Shown: piece after piece, positions 46,671-58,430 of the stretch
Layout: each line of letters begins with the position of its first letter
Position numbering within the stretch: position 1 is the first letter of the stretch
Origin: Astropecten irregularis
Lineage: Eukaryota > Echinodermata > Asteroidea > Paxillosida > Astropectinidae
Direction: 5' to 3'
NCBI GenBank assembly: GCA_963971285.1
Contig: OZ020245.1
Coordinates: 18,738,983 to 18,802,982 of the forward strand
DNA length: 64,000 nt
The notes under the pieces: model-generated
What the model was told of the DNA's origin: nothing
The model's input: only the letters and a program-made list of their open reading frames with translations
Databases searched by the model: none
Program-made: the position numbers and the translations under genes

Positions 46671-47881
46671 GTCAGACAAATTAGAGGCCTTCAGTCTGTG
46701 ACCTAGAGGACTGAATCAACATTCCGAATAGTAAAAACAATTGAAATCTTGATCTTCTTAATAACGGTTAAACGAAATTCGTTACAAATCCACATTATAC
46801 GGTTTCCTCAATTACCCTATTCCGTCCATAATCGTCCGTGACGAACAGGCAAATTTACAGGCAAATTGCACCGCGCACATCATTGTACATCGCCCCTATA
46901 TATGACATGAATGGAACCACATAACTTTACGTTGTTTGTGTGTGTTTTTTCTGAAATGCTGTTTAAATTTAACACTTGAACTTTTCACACTTTCTGAAGA
47001 GAAACAGATGCCGCACTGTAATAGTTTTTCATTCATTTCACCAAAACAGATATACATTGTTTTGTAAAACAAAACTGGATTGTCAATACCGTAAACAAGC
47101 CAGCTTTATCAAAAATACACACAAGCCACGAATAACAATTAGTGCTAAATTGAAGTGAGAGAATATAGCAACAGATTCTGAATGGAGCTGAGATGAGCTG
47201 ATTAATGGACGGACTTGAATTGACTTGGACAGAGAAGGGTAAAAATGAAGAGAAAGTTAATAGACCATACGCTGTATACAAAAACAGGGAACAACAACTG
47301 GACTCGAAAACAAGATGATTGCGTCAATGATGATGCGCCGTTTAATGGAGTTATTATGCAGTTCCACGAACTTCCAGAATGATGAAAGATCACACGTAGA
47401 ACACGCAAAATACCATTTGATTCTAATTCTATACAGCCTTTGAATAAATGTTTAATTAGGCATTCAATACCCGGACAATAGATCTTATTTCAGTCACTCC
47501 AGAAGGCTTGTATTTCGCAATTGTTTTCAGGGCATCTTTTCAAATACAAACAATTGATTACAAAAAAAAATAGCTTTTCAGCCAGATCGTCCTATTTTGT
47601 TTTAAAGCTTAGCAATTTGATTACGTCGGTGAAGAATTTTACCAAATCTGAACTCAATATTTGAACAATAAATAAGCTAGCTCAAAATTGACAACCTATA
47701 GGGAAAATGATATATTTTCGAATTAAGACATATTAATTAATTTTAATTACCCTTTTGCGGCTTATCTGATATTTTCCACATAAAAAAAGCATTTTCTTTA
47801 GATGTTGGCGTCAGTCAAACGTAGTTATTTAATCCATTTCCTCTTTTCTTTTCTTTTTCTCCGTCTCTTTTTCGTTTATTG
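46671..47881. other. gene-free stretch
   Basis: AT-rich; no repeat or gene recognised. Confidence 0.4.
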
Positions 47882-48237
47882 TTAAAAGTAATATCATACT
47901 TTGGTTTTTATCAAAGAAATACAGATTCATGGGCAGAAATATCAAGGAAGATACAGTAACAGTCATCTGTGAAAATTTCAGTCCCATACGGTGCCCACTC
48001 ATGAGAAAACAGTGACACTGTATTTCTTAAGTCTTTTCTCATTTATTTTTTATTTTTAAAAGAACAAAAATAATTTTGGTCACTTGTTTTACTCTTTTCT
48101 TGATAAATGCAGTATTTCAGGCAGAACATTTTTAACGGTATGTTTCTGCTATTACCATCTTTATACCATGTAAGTTATAGGTAAATCTATGAAGATTTTT
48201 GTTTCGGTATACTGTCAAAGTATGATACTACTTTTAA
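47882..48237 (+). mobile_element. MITE family A, copy 10
   Basis: TTAA-bounded, full length. Both ends carry the same G-to-A change (TTAAAAGTA and TACTTTTAA), so the terminal repeats match each other better than they match other copies. Confidence 0.85.
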
Positions 48238-48930
48238 CTCACGAAGCCTACTCTGGAAATGTCCAATTAATGGACTTACAACTTTTTCGAAAGTGCATTC
48301 GAAAAGGAAAATAACAAATCAACACTGTCAATATACTTCAATGAGACAAAACAACGAAGAGATTGATCACGCAGCAGCACACTAGACCCATGCTGGAACT
48401 ATAAGGTTAGACATCAGTTTCTGCTAATGGACCTATGGATGATAGTAGTTCCATATGGGATTGAAACTCGAACAAAATTTACTCCGAGTGAAAGTAGGCC
48501 GGCTAGGCCCACAAACAAACATAAAGTTTCAATTAGGATAGAGGGAGGAAAACAAGATATTTTGAGACTCTGCACTTTTTCCATAGATACGCCTTTGGGA
48601 ACTTCAAAATCACTAAGGATATAGTGACGAGAATGGTAGTACAGCCCACAATGGTATTGGCTTTACTCCAATCATCACCTCTTGAATGTATTGGTCCGGG
48701 GCAACTGTTACAGTTGATTCCATGATGTATTCATGTAGTAAACAATATACAAGGAGGTATTCATTATGATTCATTGAACTGGGAGTTATATTCTCTACCG
48801 TATACGTAAACAAAAAATATCAAGTCACACATAACTCTGTCAATCGCATGTGTAAACGAAATTCTCCTTTTGGGAACCCATAAAACAGGCTTTTAGTCTC
48901 CTATTAAAGGCCAAAGGGCGATATCTATTT
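48238..48930. other. gene-free stretch
   Basis: Nothing recognised. Confidence 0.4.
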
Positions 48931-48934
48931 CGTA

Positions 48935-49330
48935 CCCTAAACAACGCCAACAGTTGCCACACATTTCGGTGTGTCTGTACTATACTTTTATCCGATCTGA
49001 TAATGATATTATGATGACGTCATCATGGCGACATTACCATGTTGATTTTAACTTTTGTAACCTAAACAAAGTTGGTTGATATTTTCTATGAATCTTTGTC
49101 GGGAGGTGTTATGTTGAAAACTTGCAATGAAATCATCATTACGTAATGATGACGTCATCAAAGAGTCAATATTCCTTGCGTATACTATACAAAGAGTCTG
49201 ATGAAATAAAGTATAACATTTTGACGGTGGACATGATGTTTGTACTATTCTTATATTTGAGATGACATGATGATAATATACCATGACGACGCCAATATAC
49301 TAATTTTTATTTCATTCCCTAAACAATGTC
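48935..49330. repeat. Decayed tandem units with ATGATGACGTCATCA palindromes
   Basis: Three CTAAACAA anchor words (about 48941, 49062, 49318) and two perfect 15-base ATGATGACGTCATCA sites (49011-49025 and 49146-49160), 135 bases apart. A third, degenerate GATGACATGATGA lies near 49264. It looks like two or three diverged repeats of about 130 bp, each carrying a CRE/AP-1-like palindrome. Confidence 0.5.
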
Positions 49331-49339
49331 CAATTTTAC

Positions 49340-49635
49340 GAAGCCGGCCCTAAGGGGACAGGCAACAAAAAGTTGGAGAGGTATACAAAAAAATTAGAAC
49401 TATTTCGTTCCCTCGAAATAATATTTCGTTCCCTCAATTCAGGGGAACGAAATACCAGCTATTCTATTCCCGCGAAATAATATTTCGTTCCCCCGAAATA
49501 TTATTTCACTCCTTCCAAATTTCGTTCACTCAAAACGGTTAAGTCACCTCGAAACTTTATTTCATTATCTCAAAATACTATTTCGAGGGAAGGAAATTAA
49601 TTATTACGATGTAATGAAATCCCCTTAGAGGCTCC
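49340..49635. repeat. Foldback rich in ATTTCGTTCCC / GGGAACGAAAT
   Basis: Outer words CCTAAGGGGA and its inverse TCCCCTTAG bound about 295 bp. The inside holds repeated AATATTTCGTTCCC and inverse GGGGAACGAAAT strings. Probably a small foldback transposon. Confidence 0.55.
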
Positions 49636-51538
49636 GTACGATTTACATGAAATTAAATATTTATTCTAATTTGTAAATATTACATTTTTACATATGACAT
49701 TAACAGGTAATTCTACCAAAAACTCAACTTCAAACAGGGAAATGTGTTATCCTAATACTTTGACACTGTTCACTCTCATAATTCTGAGAAGTGAAACTAG
49801 TAATTTCAGGCAAAAAATCTTCTATGAAATACTCGGTCTGGGGAGACTAGATTCAAAATTCAATCTACTTGACTCTCAGATGTCTGATCCCTGTGATCAG
49901 TCGGTGGGGTCGACGATTCACTGAAAAAGGGTGAATTTGCAATCGTATGAAGTAATAGACTATTCTGTTTCCTGGGTGTTTCCAGATTTCCGTATAGACT
50001 CGAAAATGCATTGCAGTCAGTGTGCTTCCACCATAATTTTTTTCGTATATCTTATATTGGTTTCTTTCTAATAAGACGAACCATTCTGGTCTCGAAAGAA
50101 ATTCACGTTGTATTATTCTGCACGTTTTTGCGTTTCAATCTGAGAAAAGTTTGCATGTGACCGTTCGTGTTCACAACAAAATATAACTGCCCAATATTCC
50201 CCCGAAAGCAAAGCGAATTTGTTGTTATAAAAACTATTTTTGCACGAGATGTCGGCTCAAGCTGAAATGTGTTAAATCCCTGCGAATTTTGCGAATATTT
50301 GGTGATTATGTCAAAGATTTGTCTTCATATTCGCTTGAATTGAAGCAAATTTTATGAGTGCAGTGAATTTAGGTCCTATTTCAAAATTGTCACTGCAAAT
50401 CATTATGCGCCACGATCCTCTATACGGTTGGCGTTTGTGCGTGAAATTCAAACCAGCCTATTATGATTTACTGCACTATAAATCTCCGACTTGAGACTTT
50501 ATCTTTGAAGCAAGTGAGGATGCGTCCGATCGGCGTCTTTGGTAGTATAGCTATATACCACTTAATGTTTTTTTTTTATAACATGCACAGCGGAAGGTAT
50601 TTATACAATTTTACATGCCACCGACCTCGAAATACGTTCGTCCAAATATTCATGACTTAAAATCCACTTCGCTTTTACATTCGAGAGAAGTATAACATGC
50701 GAACACTGATCTCAACCTTCCACAAAATTCCACAAAATTCCACAAATGTATTCCACAATATCTCTAATTCTGGATGCTCTAACTGCTGTCGTCGCCACTA
50801 AGGCTATGACTTATACGTTAATGTGAAGTTAGACACATTGCATTCCATCGCGACCCATGTCCATCATAATTTACCACGCAGTATATCGACGGTTGACGAC
50901 ATCCAGAAGTAGGGTGTCGACATCATGAGACAAACTGAGACATACTGTGTCGACAAGCTGCTTTTAGGCATGTAGTAAACACCCCCAGAATGTCGACTTT
51001 CCACTTTCGTCAATCCCTACTAAATTTGTATCTCGGGATTTCGACATTTTGTCTGCATCATGTCGTCATCATAAGGCCTTTTCACTCAATGAAAGGGGTT
51101 ACAACTCAACTCAACTCAAAGGGTTACAAGTTTTTTCTCATGCTTGATATATAGATTTCTCAAAGATTCACCACGGACGTCGGTCATTCTCAAGCATTGA
51201 TGTCCTTTCACACTATGACACTTCCGTAAGATTTCTCAAGCGTGAGAAAAACTCGCAAGCCTCGCGAGATTTGTTTCAGCAAAAATCGTGTGAAAAGTCC
51301 TGTAAGATTAATTAAATTTTTACCAGAATATATTAGAGGGTTTAAATCTATGATTTGGGGGTCCATTTAAAAAACGAAACACACACACAACTACAGGGCC
51401 TATTTGACTGTTTTTGATCATCTGGTTTTCAATCTGCTGTCTATACTCCGAGTGTTCTACTCAAAAGGACAAGAACATGGAAGTAAAGATAGGCCTAACG
51501 TATAAAAATGGATGATAGGATCAGCAAAACGCATCAGG
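49636..51538. other. gene-free stretch with weak foldbacks
   Basis: AT-rich. One inverted-repeat candidate with GTCGACAT/ATGTCGAC words (about 50890-51070) and another with TTTCTCA/TGAGAAA words (about 51130-51255) were seen, both imperfect. No gene. Confidence 0.35.
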
Positions 51539-51739
51539 CCATCCTAACTCCAAGCATAATGGCTATTATTTCAGGTTAGTGTTTTGGTTGATGAGCAGTT
51601 TAACGCGGCAGTATACTGGTATTGGTTATCATCCTCTAGCCTACTCTCATTTTTTTCATGTTTTCATCCATGTTCTGTTTTGTTTTGTTTTGCTGATCCT
51701 CTCATCCATTTATGTGTATGTTTACTTGCATGTTCTTGT

Positions 51740-51945
51740 TCTCTTGTCATTTAGCCTTCGATAAAGAATCTGCTATGGGATCGAAACGCGTCGGGGCCTC
51801 CTAACTCCAAGCATTTTATAAATTTCAAGTCATTATTTTTGGCTGATGAGCAGTTTGCAGCAGTTTTTTTACTTGTATTCTCATGCGTATTGGAAACTTG
51901 CCTCAATTTGACCGACTGAGGGCAGTATTCAATCAAACCATAGAG
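51740..51945 (+). mobile_element. Penelope-type ribozyme-bearing fragment
   Basis: AGCCTTCGATAAAGA, a short stem, then GATCGAAACGCGTCGGGGCC and CTCCTAACTCCAAGC. The GAAAC-GC-GTC arrangement matches the minimal hammerhead 3' core reported for Penelope-like retroelements. The CTCCTAACTCCAAGCATTTT tail and TGATGAGCAGTTTG recur at 51.55 and 59.65 kb. No reverse transcriptase remains. Confidence 0.55.
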
Positions 51946-51953
51946 TTAAATAT

Positions 51954-52338
51954 TTAAAGGCATTGCATACGTTTGGTAATGACTCTGAAAATTTATGGCA
52001 ATAAAAACTTACTTGGTGAGAAGTACAGCTGCTTTGGATAGTATAATGCATATTGAGAAACGTTCAATTCGAAGTACCGCGGTTATGGAAAAATATGTCA
52101 CTTTTTATCTCCAAAAATTATGAATCTGAGAAGCGTTATGGCCGTAACGCTTCTCAGCCATTGACTAACTGTTCTCTAGCGTGAAATAACTGCTAGTAGT
52201 TTGTCGCCAAAATCTCAAAAACGCTACCACCTTTAGAATTGAAACTTTCACAGGTTAGTTTTATGGTATATAGATACAATTATATTGGTTTGAAACAAAC
52301 AGTAGGCTCAAATTACCAAACGTATGCAATCCCTTTAA
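51954..52338. mobile_element. MITE family D
   Basis: TTAA-bounded (51954-51957 and 52335-52338). Terminal repeat TTAAAGGCATTGCATACGTT, inverse AACGTATGCAATCCCTTTAA. Central palindrome GAGAAGCG TTATGGCCGTAA CGCTTCTC. Only one copy lies in this window. The flanks form a short inverted repeat of their own (CATAGAGTTAAA against TTTAACTCTATG). Confidence 0.82.
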
Positions 52339-53279
52339 CTCTATGAATCAAACAGACACTTCACCTTATTCTATGCATCCAAAATGAAAGACATTAGTTT
52401 TTAAGACCAAAGAGGCGCACTATCTTTAATTAGTAAAGACTGAAACATTTTAGAGATGTAATAGTTAACCTTCCTATATAGGCCTACGAAGTAACTTTTC
52501 AGGATGAATGGCGCTCCTACGATCTTCTGTGAAACCATGAAAAGGAAACATTGACAATCACTCTACACCCAAGTCATCTACATCTTAGTAGGCCTATGTG
52601 TCTTTACAATATAGGCCTATAAAAAAACACACAGACGAAACAAACACACACCGAAGTTATTATTGCATTTGGAAGTTTGCATATTGTCAGAATGAAAGTA
52701 TACGCTTGCGGTGCGGCGATTTTTATCAACACATTTCAATACGAAGGATAAACGTTCAATACTTTCAACCATAGACCTGGATTTACAAGGCTATGTTAAC
52801 CTCAATTATGAAACATGAAAGTCATATTAAGTCATATAAGTTAAGTTAATTAAGGTATACGTAAATCTTGGTTTCTTACCAAAGTAGGCCTATGATAGGC
52901 CTACTATACCTTTAAGTAATGTAGGGCCTAAAACGACGTGCCAAATATTGTAAAGTTACGGTGCATTTAGCTATAAAACCGTATCAAAGCATTTCGACAA
53001 GCCTTTCGCGTTCAATATTATGCCGACATTCTTAATTTATGAAATATTTAGTAGGCCTACAGATCATTATCATCCATGTTGTATGAAGTGAGATTGAGTC
53101 TTTGAGAAGCGGATAATTCAGAATGAGGGAGAGGAAAAAACTGCCTGGCTGGATGAAGTATAGTGGCGATGATCGTAACCCTAGGTCTGACATGTGGACA
53201 TGGGACCTATTATTAGTCTTAATTTGCAGACGATTTTATTAAAAGTTACTTTGCACTTGGATACCCCTCGGCCTATCAC
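52339..53279. other. gene-free stretch upstream of the bZIP gene
   Basis: AT-rich, with several TAGGCCTA words. A fragment of MITE family A ends lies at 52846-52916, interrupted by TAGGCCTATGATAGGCCTAC. No gene. Confidence 0.45.
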
Positions 53280-53443
53280 TGTAGAGAGCGTCACGCGCGC
53301 GTCACTTCCCCCATGATTAATGGCTAGATCACGCGCGCCGGGGGAGCTATGACAGTGCGCATACGCGCGCGTTTGGCCCTGGCCAGTCAGAGACTAGCTG
53401 CGTCAAATTAATTAACAGCTGATTGATGCATTGTCAACATACA
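53280..53443 (+). promoter_or_regulatory. CpG-rich promoter and likely 5' UTR exon of the bZIP gene
   Basis: The most CpG-dense non-repeat patch in the window (CACGCGCGCGTCAC, CACGCGCGCCGGGGGAGC, ATACGCGCGCG; 53288-53370). It ends in a strong donor, ACA|GTAAGTAT, at 53444. No TATA box. Taken as the promoter and first noncoding exon because it lies just upstream of the first coding exon; the transcript start is not visible. Confidence 0.5.
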
Positions 53444-53566
53444 GTAAGTATCATGCACATGCACAGTGCAGTACATACAAGCAACATACATTCACATGGC
53501 AACGGTAGTGGTACTTACTTTGATTTGAGGAGAAAGTAGTTTTCTGTGTCAGCTGTTTTGGATCGG

Positions 53567-56500
53567 ATGGTCACTCTGAAGAAGATTTGTAAGTGGAATT
53601 GCTAGCATTTTATTGAAGCCCGGTGGCGGTCAAGCAAACATTGAAATGAAAGTCAGACATGTCTTCTTCTTTTTTGGCACAACTTGTTGTGGAACGTTAG
53701 AGGGCGTTTTGAGATAAATGGATTCTGCACCGCAGCTGCATTCGAAGTGAATCATTGTAGGCCCCTAGGTCAAAAAAACATGTAGGCCTACTAAAAGTCA
53801 CTTTTAGATATGCTACCCCTGTGTTACACAGCTGAGATTATCATCAAAACTAGACCCAATAACTCATATTTTTTTAATTTTCGGGCTAGGCCTATTAAAT
53901 TAGAATTAAAAAAAAAGAGTTCAGTGCCCCAGTTATACTGTGTAGGCCTAATAACACGTTAGGCCCTATAGGGCCGCACATCATAGTTTGTAATATCCAG
54001 TAATTTCCAATAAAGGTATTAGGCTACTCTAATTACTAATCTTAGACTTTGATAGAGGCTAGGGCAGGCTAGCCCCATAGGGCTGTAGGTGGCTCTCTTT
54101 TAAAATGCCGGGGTTACCTCAATTTAGTACACGCAGGTTAGCCGGTACCCAGACCCAATAGATGAAGAGTCGTATTTAGGTGAGTTAGTTTTCTGTAGAA
54201 GCTGGGTACCAGCTACCCTGAGTGTACTAATCTCCGGTAACGCTAAAATCGGTTGAAAGAGGGCTGTGAATGGCGACCGGAGCTGAGAGAGACAGATTTG
54301 AAAAAGAGAGCCATCTACAGTCTAATCCAGCATTTAAAACAATAAACCTGTGAACATTTGAGGTCAATCTGTCATCTGAGTCACCAGAAAATTGCGAAAA
54401 CCAGACTCAAGTTTTCTTATAATAACATAAAAGAATGGTTTGGATCTTACCCCGGGATCAAAACCGTTTTTGGTCTTTATTTAACTAATTTCTGGATAAA
54501 TACAGCATTTCAGGCGAAAATATTTAACGGTATGTTTCTACCAGCACCATCTTCATATATCCCAAAAGTAATACGTTAATCTGTGAACATTTCTGTTTTG
54601 GTAGGCTTATGTTACCAATCCTGTCCTGTATCTTCTATCATAACGTTTCCTATTCGCTTTATTATACCTCCCCCAATAAGGGTTCCAGTGAAAATGAGCA
54701 TGCTGCATCAAAAAAGGAAGAAATTTGCATCGGTCTTGGAGAAGGCCTGTAAGCAAACCTCAAGCATCTCAGATACAGGCAACCTATTCACAGCAGACAG
54801 TCCTGATGAAAGTCCTGATTCTCCAATTCCACGATGGCATGGAAGTACAACATCCACGCCTCACCTGGATGCAGTACTGTCCATGAACTGGCCAGCTTCT
54901 TTCCTTGGCTGTGATATTTCATGCAGTTCACGCCTCAGCCCGTGGTAAATTTAATTAGTTCTTGATGTTTCTTCAATTAATTGCATAAATATAAAGGACC
55001 TTGGATGTGTCTGGAGATATTTTGAAATGTTGGCTGTCATAAGAATCTCTTCACTGACTGCTAGAAATATAAAAACTTTTCTTTTTATCTGACTTAGTCA
55101 GACTAAGAAAAGATTTGATAATATGCTGATTTTCATATTGAGGATTCTGTTCAGTTTGAACTTTCAAAACTAATGATAATAATAATTTAGCCATTTATAT
55201 AGCGTTCTTACACACAAAAAGGGTATCACAACGCTTTACACTATTATTATCCCTGGTCATCGGGCCCATTTACATCCCTGGGGCCGATTTCACTAACGTT
55301 TTGCGATCATCGCTAGGCCCAAATCCATCGCTAAACGGAAAAATCCTACACAAAGTAGCGATAAATTTTCCGTTTGGCGATGGATTTGGGCTTAGCGATG
55401 ATCGCAAAGCGTTAGTGAAATCGGCCCCAGAAACAATCTCAGCTCCCTGAGGAGTATACAGCCCGCAACTGCCTGAAAAGTGCGCAGGGCTAATCAAACA
55501 AACAAAGCCATCTCTACCATCACAGGTACCCATTTACACCTGGGTGAAGAGGAGCAAAATGTGACAAAGCGTCTTGCCCAAGGACGCAAGCATCATTACC
55601 CCATGGCTGGATTTGAACCCACGATCTGTAGATTGACCACAAGATCTTGAATACGACATGCCAGACCACTAGGCCACGCAGCAAAACTACAATGATGTTT
55701 GCATCACCTATTTCAGATTTTGGTATAGATTCCATTGCTTCTGAAAAAAATTCCCAAATAAACCAAACTGTTTATTTCACTCTTTTTCTTGAAAAGCATT
55801 GATGGGGATAGTTGGCCATCAGATTCCAGTTTCTCCTGTCCCTGGAATCCTTGCGCTAACTTGGAGTTTCTAGAGGCAGACACGGCAGATCAATTGTTAT
55901 CCCAATCCATTTCACCTCACCAGGAGGTCACCCAGACAAGCATGGATTTACTAGAATTCCTTGGTAAGCATCTGATCAATTCCAATCTAAAGGGAAAATG
56001 AATTACGTTCACAATGTTACTGCCATGTTCATGAGTGACCATGGTGAAACAAATCATCTAATCTTTATTTAACACTCAAGAATTGGAAGAAAACAATTCA
56101 TAAACTTGTAGAATTATGACTAGCTGTGTCCGTCAAAAATCTCTTTGCGGATCTTAAGGTATAAAATTATGTAGTTTACAGCTTGTGTGTATTGTTCATT
56201 GGGTGAGATCCTCAGATTTATATTTTAATGCTTGAGCATCCTGACATTCAACAGCCAACATCCATAGTTCAGATAGTGGAGTGCTGGTATTGAACAGGTC
56301 TTTGGTTTAGTCCAAGCCTTGAATTGGTCTTGGACAACAGAAGGTGGAGGCCACACGGAGGAGGCCATGGTCTTCGTTGCCCTGGTTCTTGGCCTTGGTG
56401 CCCCCTTCAAATGTTTCCATAGACATTTTGATTTTCCAATGGAAGTGCCCTTTGCAATGGAAAAGTTGCCTTGCCCCTTTCAGAGCCAAATTTAAGGCCT

Positions 56501-57782
56501 GTTTAGTTCCAAAACAGTTAATATGCTGTTGTTGCATGTCTTTTCTTTTTTTTCTTTTTTTTCTTTTTTTTTTTGTTGCTTGCCTTATAACCAAAATGTT
56601 TATTAAATGTAAAACAAAGATCTGTTTGTGATTTTGTTTTTTAGATGACCAAAGTCACACAATCAGCCAACTTGGAACGTGCTTGAATATGGAAGATCCA
56701 TTGTTCACCAGTGCTGACAACTCCGAGTTCTCAATGCTGACTGACCTGCACTTTGACCTGAAACCAGACTGTCTGAAGAATGATGCCTGGTTACATGGTC
56801 CCATGACCTCAGACAGTGACCTGGATGACCTCTTAACTCCTACAACCTCTGCATCGACCACGCCCACTCATCAAGCCCAGTCATCATTGTTCCAGCCACT
56901 AGCAAAGGGTCTATCCACTGGTGATTACTTTCACTGTGTAGCTGACAGAGTTACAAAGGTAGGGTCTTTATCAGGTCTAAGTCTTTTACATGTTTCCTTT
57001 TTTACCATGATGATGGATGTAAGAAAAACATGGACATTTACCATTCATTTTATCTGATGATGCTTTGCAGTTGTTGGTTTGAGTTAGTCCCGCTTGAGGA
57101 TTTGCTGTTAGTGACTCTCAAGCCTTTCAATGTGCAGTTAAGCTGTTTGCTTTTCATTATCAATAGGGCTCCGAAACCATCTCAACTCCCTGGGGAGTAT
57201 GCAGCCCCATGCTATCGTATTCAGTGCATGCACAGAGGCTAATCAAACCACAAAGCCATCTCTACCATCACATGTACCCATTTGGCATTTACACCTGGGT
57301 GAAGAGGAGCAATATGTGACAAAGCGTCTTGCCCAAGGACGCAAGCACCACTAGCCCATGGCTGGATTCAAACCCACACCCACAATCTGTAAATTGACCA
57401 CAAGACTTTGAGTTCAACAGACCAGACCACTATAGGCCACAGCACCCCACGTGTATTGAGCATAATACTGTAAAGTGTTTCTTTGCTACAAAGACCCTGA
57501 AGCACATGTTGAATCAATCGCGGCATCAGTATTCTGACTAGCTTGTAAAAGGTTTCCATGATGATTAACAATTGCTTTGTGTCTTTTCTGTTCAAGAAGC
57601 ATACCAATAATGCCAACAAGGACATCTCAGCAGCCGAGCTGCTGTTTAGAAAGGAAAGGAATCGACTTCGCAGCAAGGCATATCGACTACGCAGAAAGAT
57701 GCAGTTTGAATCCATGAAGAATGAAGTCACCCAGGCACGGCAACAAATACAGGAAGTCCAAAAACAGATTCAGAATCATTGA
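53567..57782 (+). CDS. bZIP-like transcription regulator, CREBRF-type basic region (5 coding exons)
   Basis: Spliced model: 53567-53588, 54689-54944, 55797-55963, 56645-56958, 57597-57782. All junctions have GT-AG sites (donors GTAAGTG, GTAAAT, GTAAGC, GTAGGG) and all four phases match, giving 945 bases or 314 residues. The N-terminal part is Ser/Thr/Pro-rich (DSPDESPDSP); exon 4 has acidic-hydrophobic patches (DSDLDDLLTP) that could activate transcription. The last exon has the basic region RKERNRLRSKAYRLRRKMQ (residues 271-289), with the bZIP Asn-x7-Arg signature (N275, R283), then a short Gln-rich helical tail with a weak leucine zipper. The basic region matches the CREBRF pattern (NxLxSxAxRLxxK). 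CREBRF itself is about twice as long, so orthology is uncertain. A nuclear protein that modulates CREB3-type stress factors is the inference. The start could instead be the Met at 54694. Confidence 0.7.
54333..54630 (+). mobile_element. MITE family B, copy 3 (in intron 1)
   Basis: Forward family B body (GAATGGTTTGGATCTTACCC, GGATAAATACAGCATTTCAG) ending GTTACCAATCCTG. It lies in intron 1 of the bZIP gene, about 60 bases before the exon 2 acceptor. The left terminal repeat is missing. Confidence 0.75.
55185..55682 (-). mobile_element. tRNA-derived SINE (SINE-3), copy 1, with inserted palindrome
   Basis: Reverse SINE. The tRNA-like head is at the right (A box as CCAGACCACTAGGCCA, B box as GGATTTGAACCC); the tail at the left has ATTTATATAGCGTTCTTACA and CACAACGCTTTACACTATTA. 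The body is interrupted by palindrome P8 (55280-55428). It sits in intron 2 of the bZIP gene. Confidence 0.82.
55280..55428. mobile_element. GGGGCC palindrome element P8
   Basis: 149 bp, near-perfect palindrome: GGGGCCGATTTCACTAACGT with inverse GTTAGTGAAATCGGCCCC. The arms contain GATCATCGCTA, CCCAAATCCATCGC and their inverses. It is inserted inside a SINE whose uninterrupted siblings are also in this window. Confidence 0.9.
57165..57442 (-). mobile_element. tRNA-derived SINE (SINE-3), copy 2
   Basis: Head and middle of the SINE in intron 4 of the bZIP gene. The ATTTATATAGCG tail is absent, so it is truncated. B box as GATTCAAACCC. Confidence 0.8.
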
Positions 57783-58178
57783 GAAAAGACCACTGTGCGT
57801 CGTTCACACAATGGGTTTGGGTAAAACTTACAAACATCTCACAAAATAACTAGAAGAGTTTGACTTTCAAAGTGCCTAAGTTATTACATTTTACAATTTA
57901 ATCAATCCAACTTTGTTCATATGTATGATAAGTGTACAACATGTCGGTTTGTAATGTATATAGTTGTAGTTGAAAGTAATTTATATGTTACCCATTCAAG
58001 AAAGACAACACATTTTTGTATTGAACTCCCCACACTATATTTATATCACTGTACATTGCATTTTATTTATTTATTTCACTATCCATACTGTTATTATTTG
58101 AATTACATGTGTAATATATATTCACACAAAAAAGGCAAATGCAATATCTACATTCCAGATTGATGGTATATTTGATAG

Positions 58179-58235
58179 AATAAATTAATTTCTCAGTTAT
58201 GAAGTCATTTGACAGACAACATGTTTAGTAATAAA
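58179..58235 (+). terminator. Poly(A) signals of the bZIP gene
   Basis: Two AATAAA hexamers (58179-58184 and 58230-58235), about 400-450 bases past the stop codon, in AT-rich sequence that reads as a plain 3' UTR. Confidence 0.6.
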
Positions 58236-58430
58236 ACATGTCTATTTTTTAATATTTATAAATAGTTAATTTTCTGGATTTTCTGGGTAAAAACAAAGGG
58301 AGATTTAAAAACTGTTTACAGCATTACTGGACGTTTTTCATTGTTACATCAATGCAAATTTTGGTATGTTTGACTGTTGTTGTTCTGATGAAACCTATTT
58401 ACATGTAATTTATTGAAAAGTGAACAAAGA

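Noticed and set aside
53444-53588. Using only the 54694 Met as the gene start
   Set aside because: Not excluded, but the 53567 ATG exon has a strong GTAAGTG donor and joins in phase, so it is preferred.
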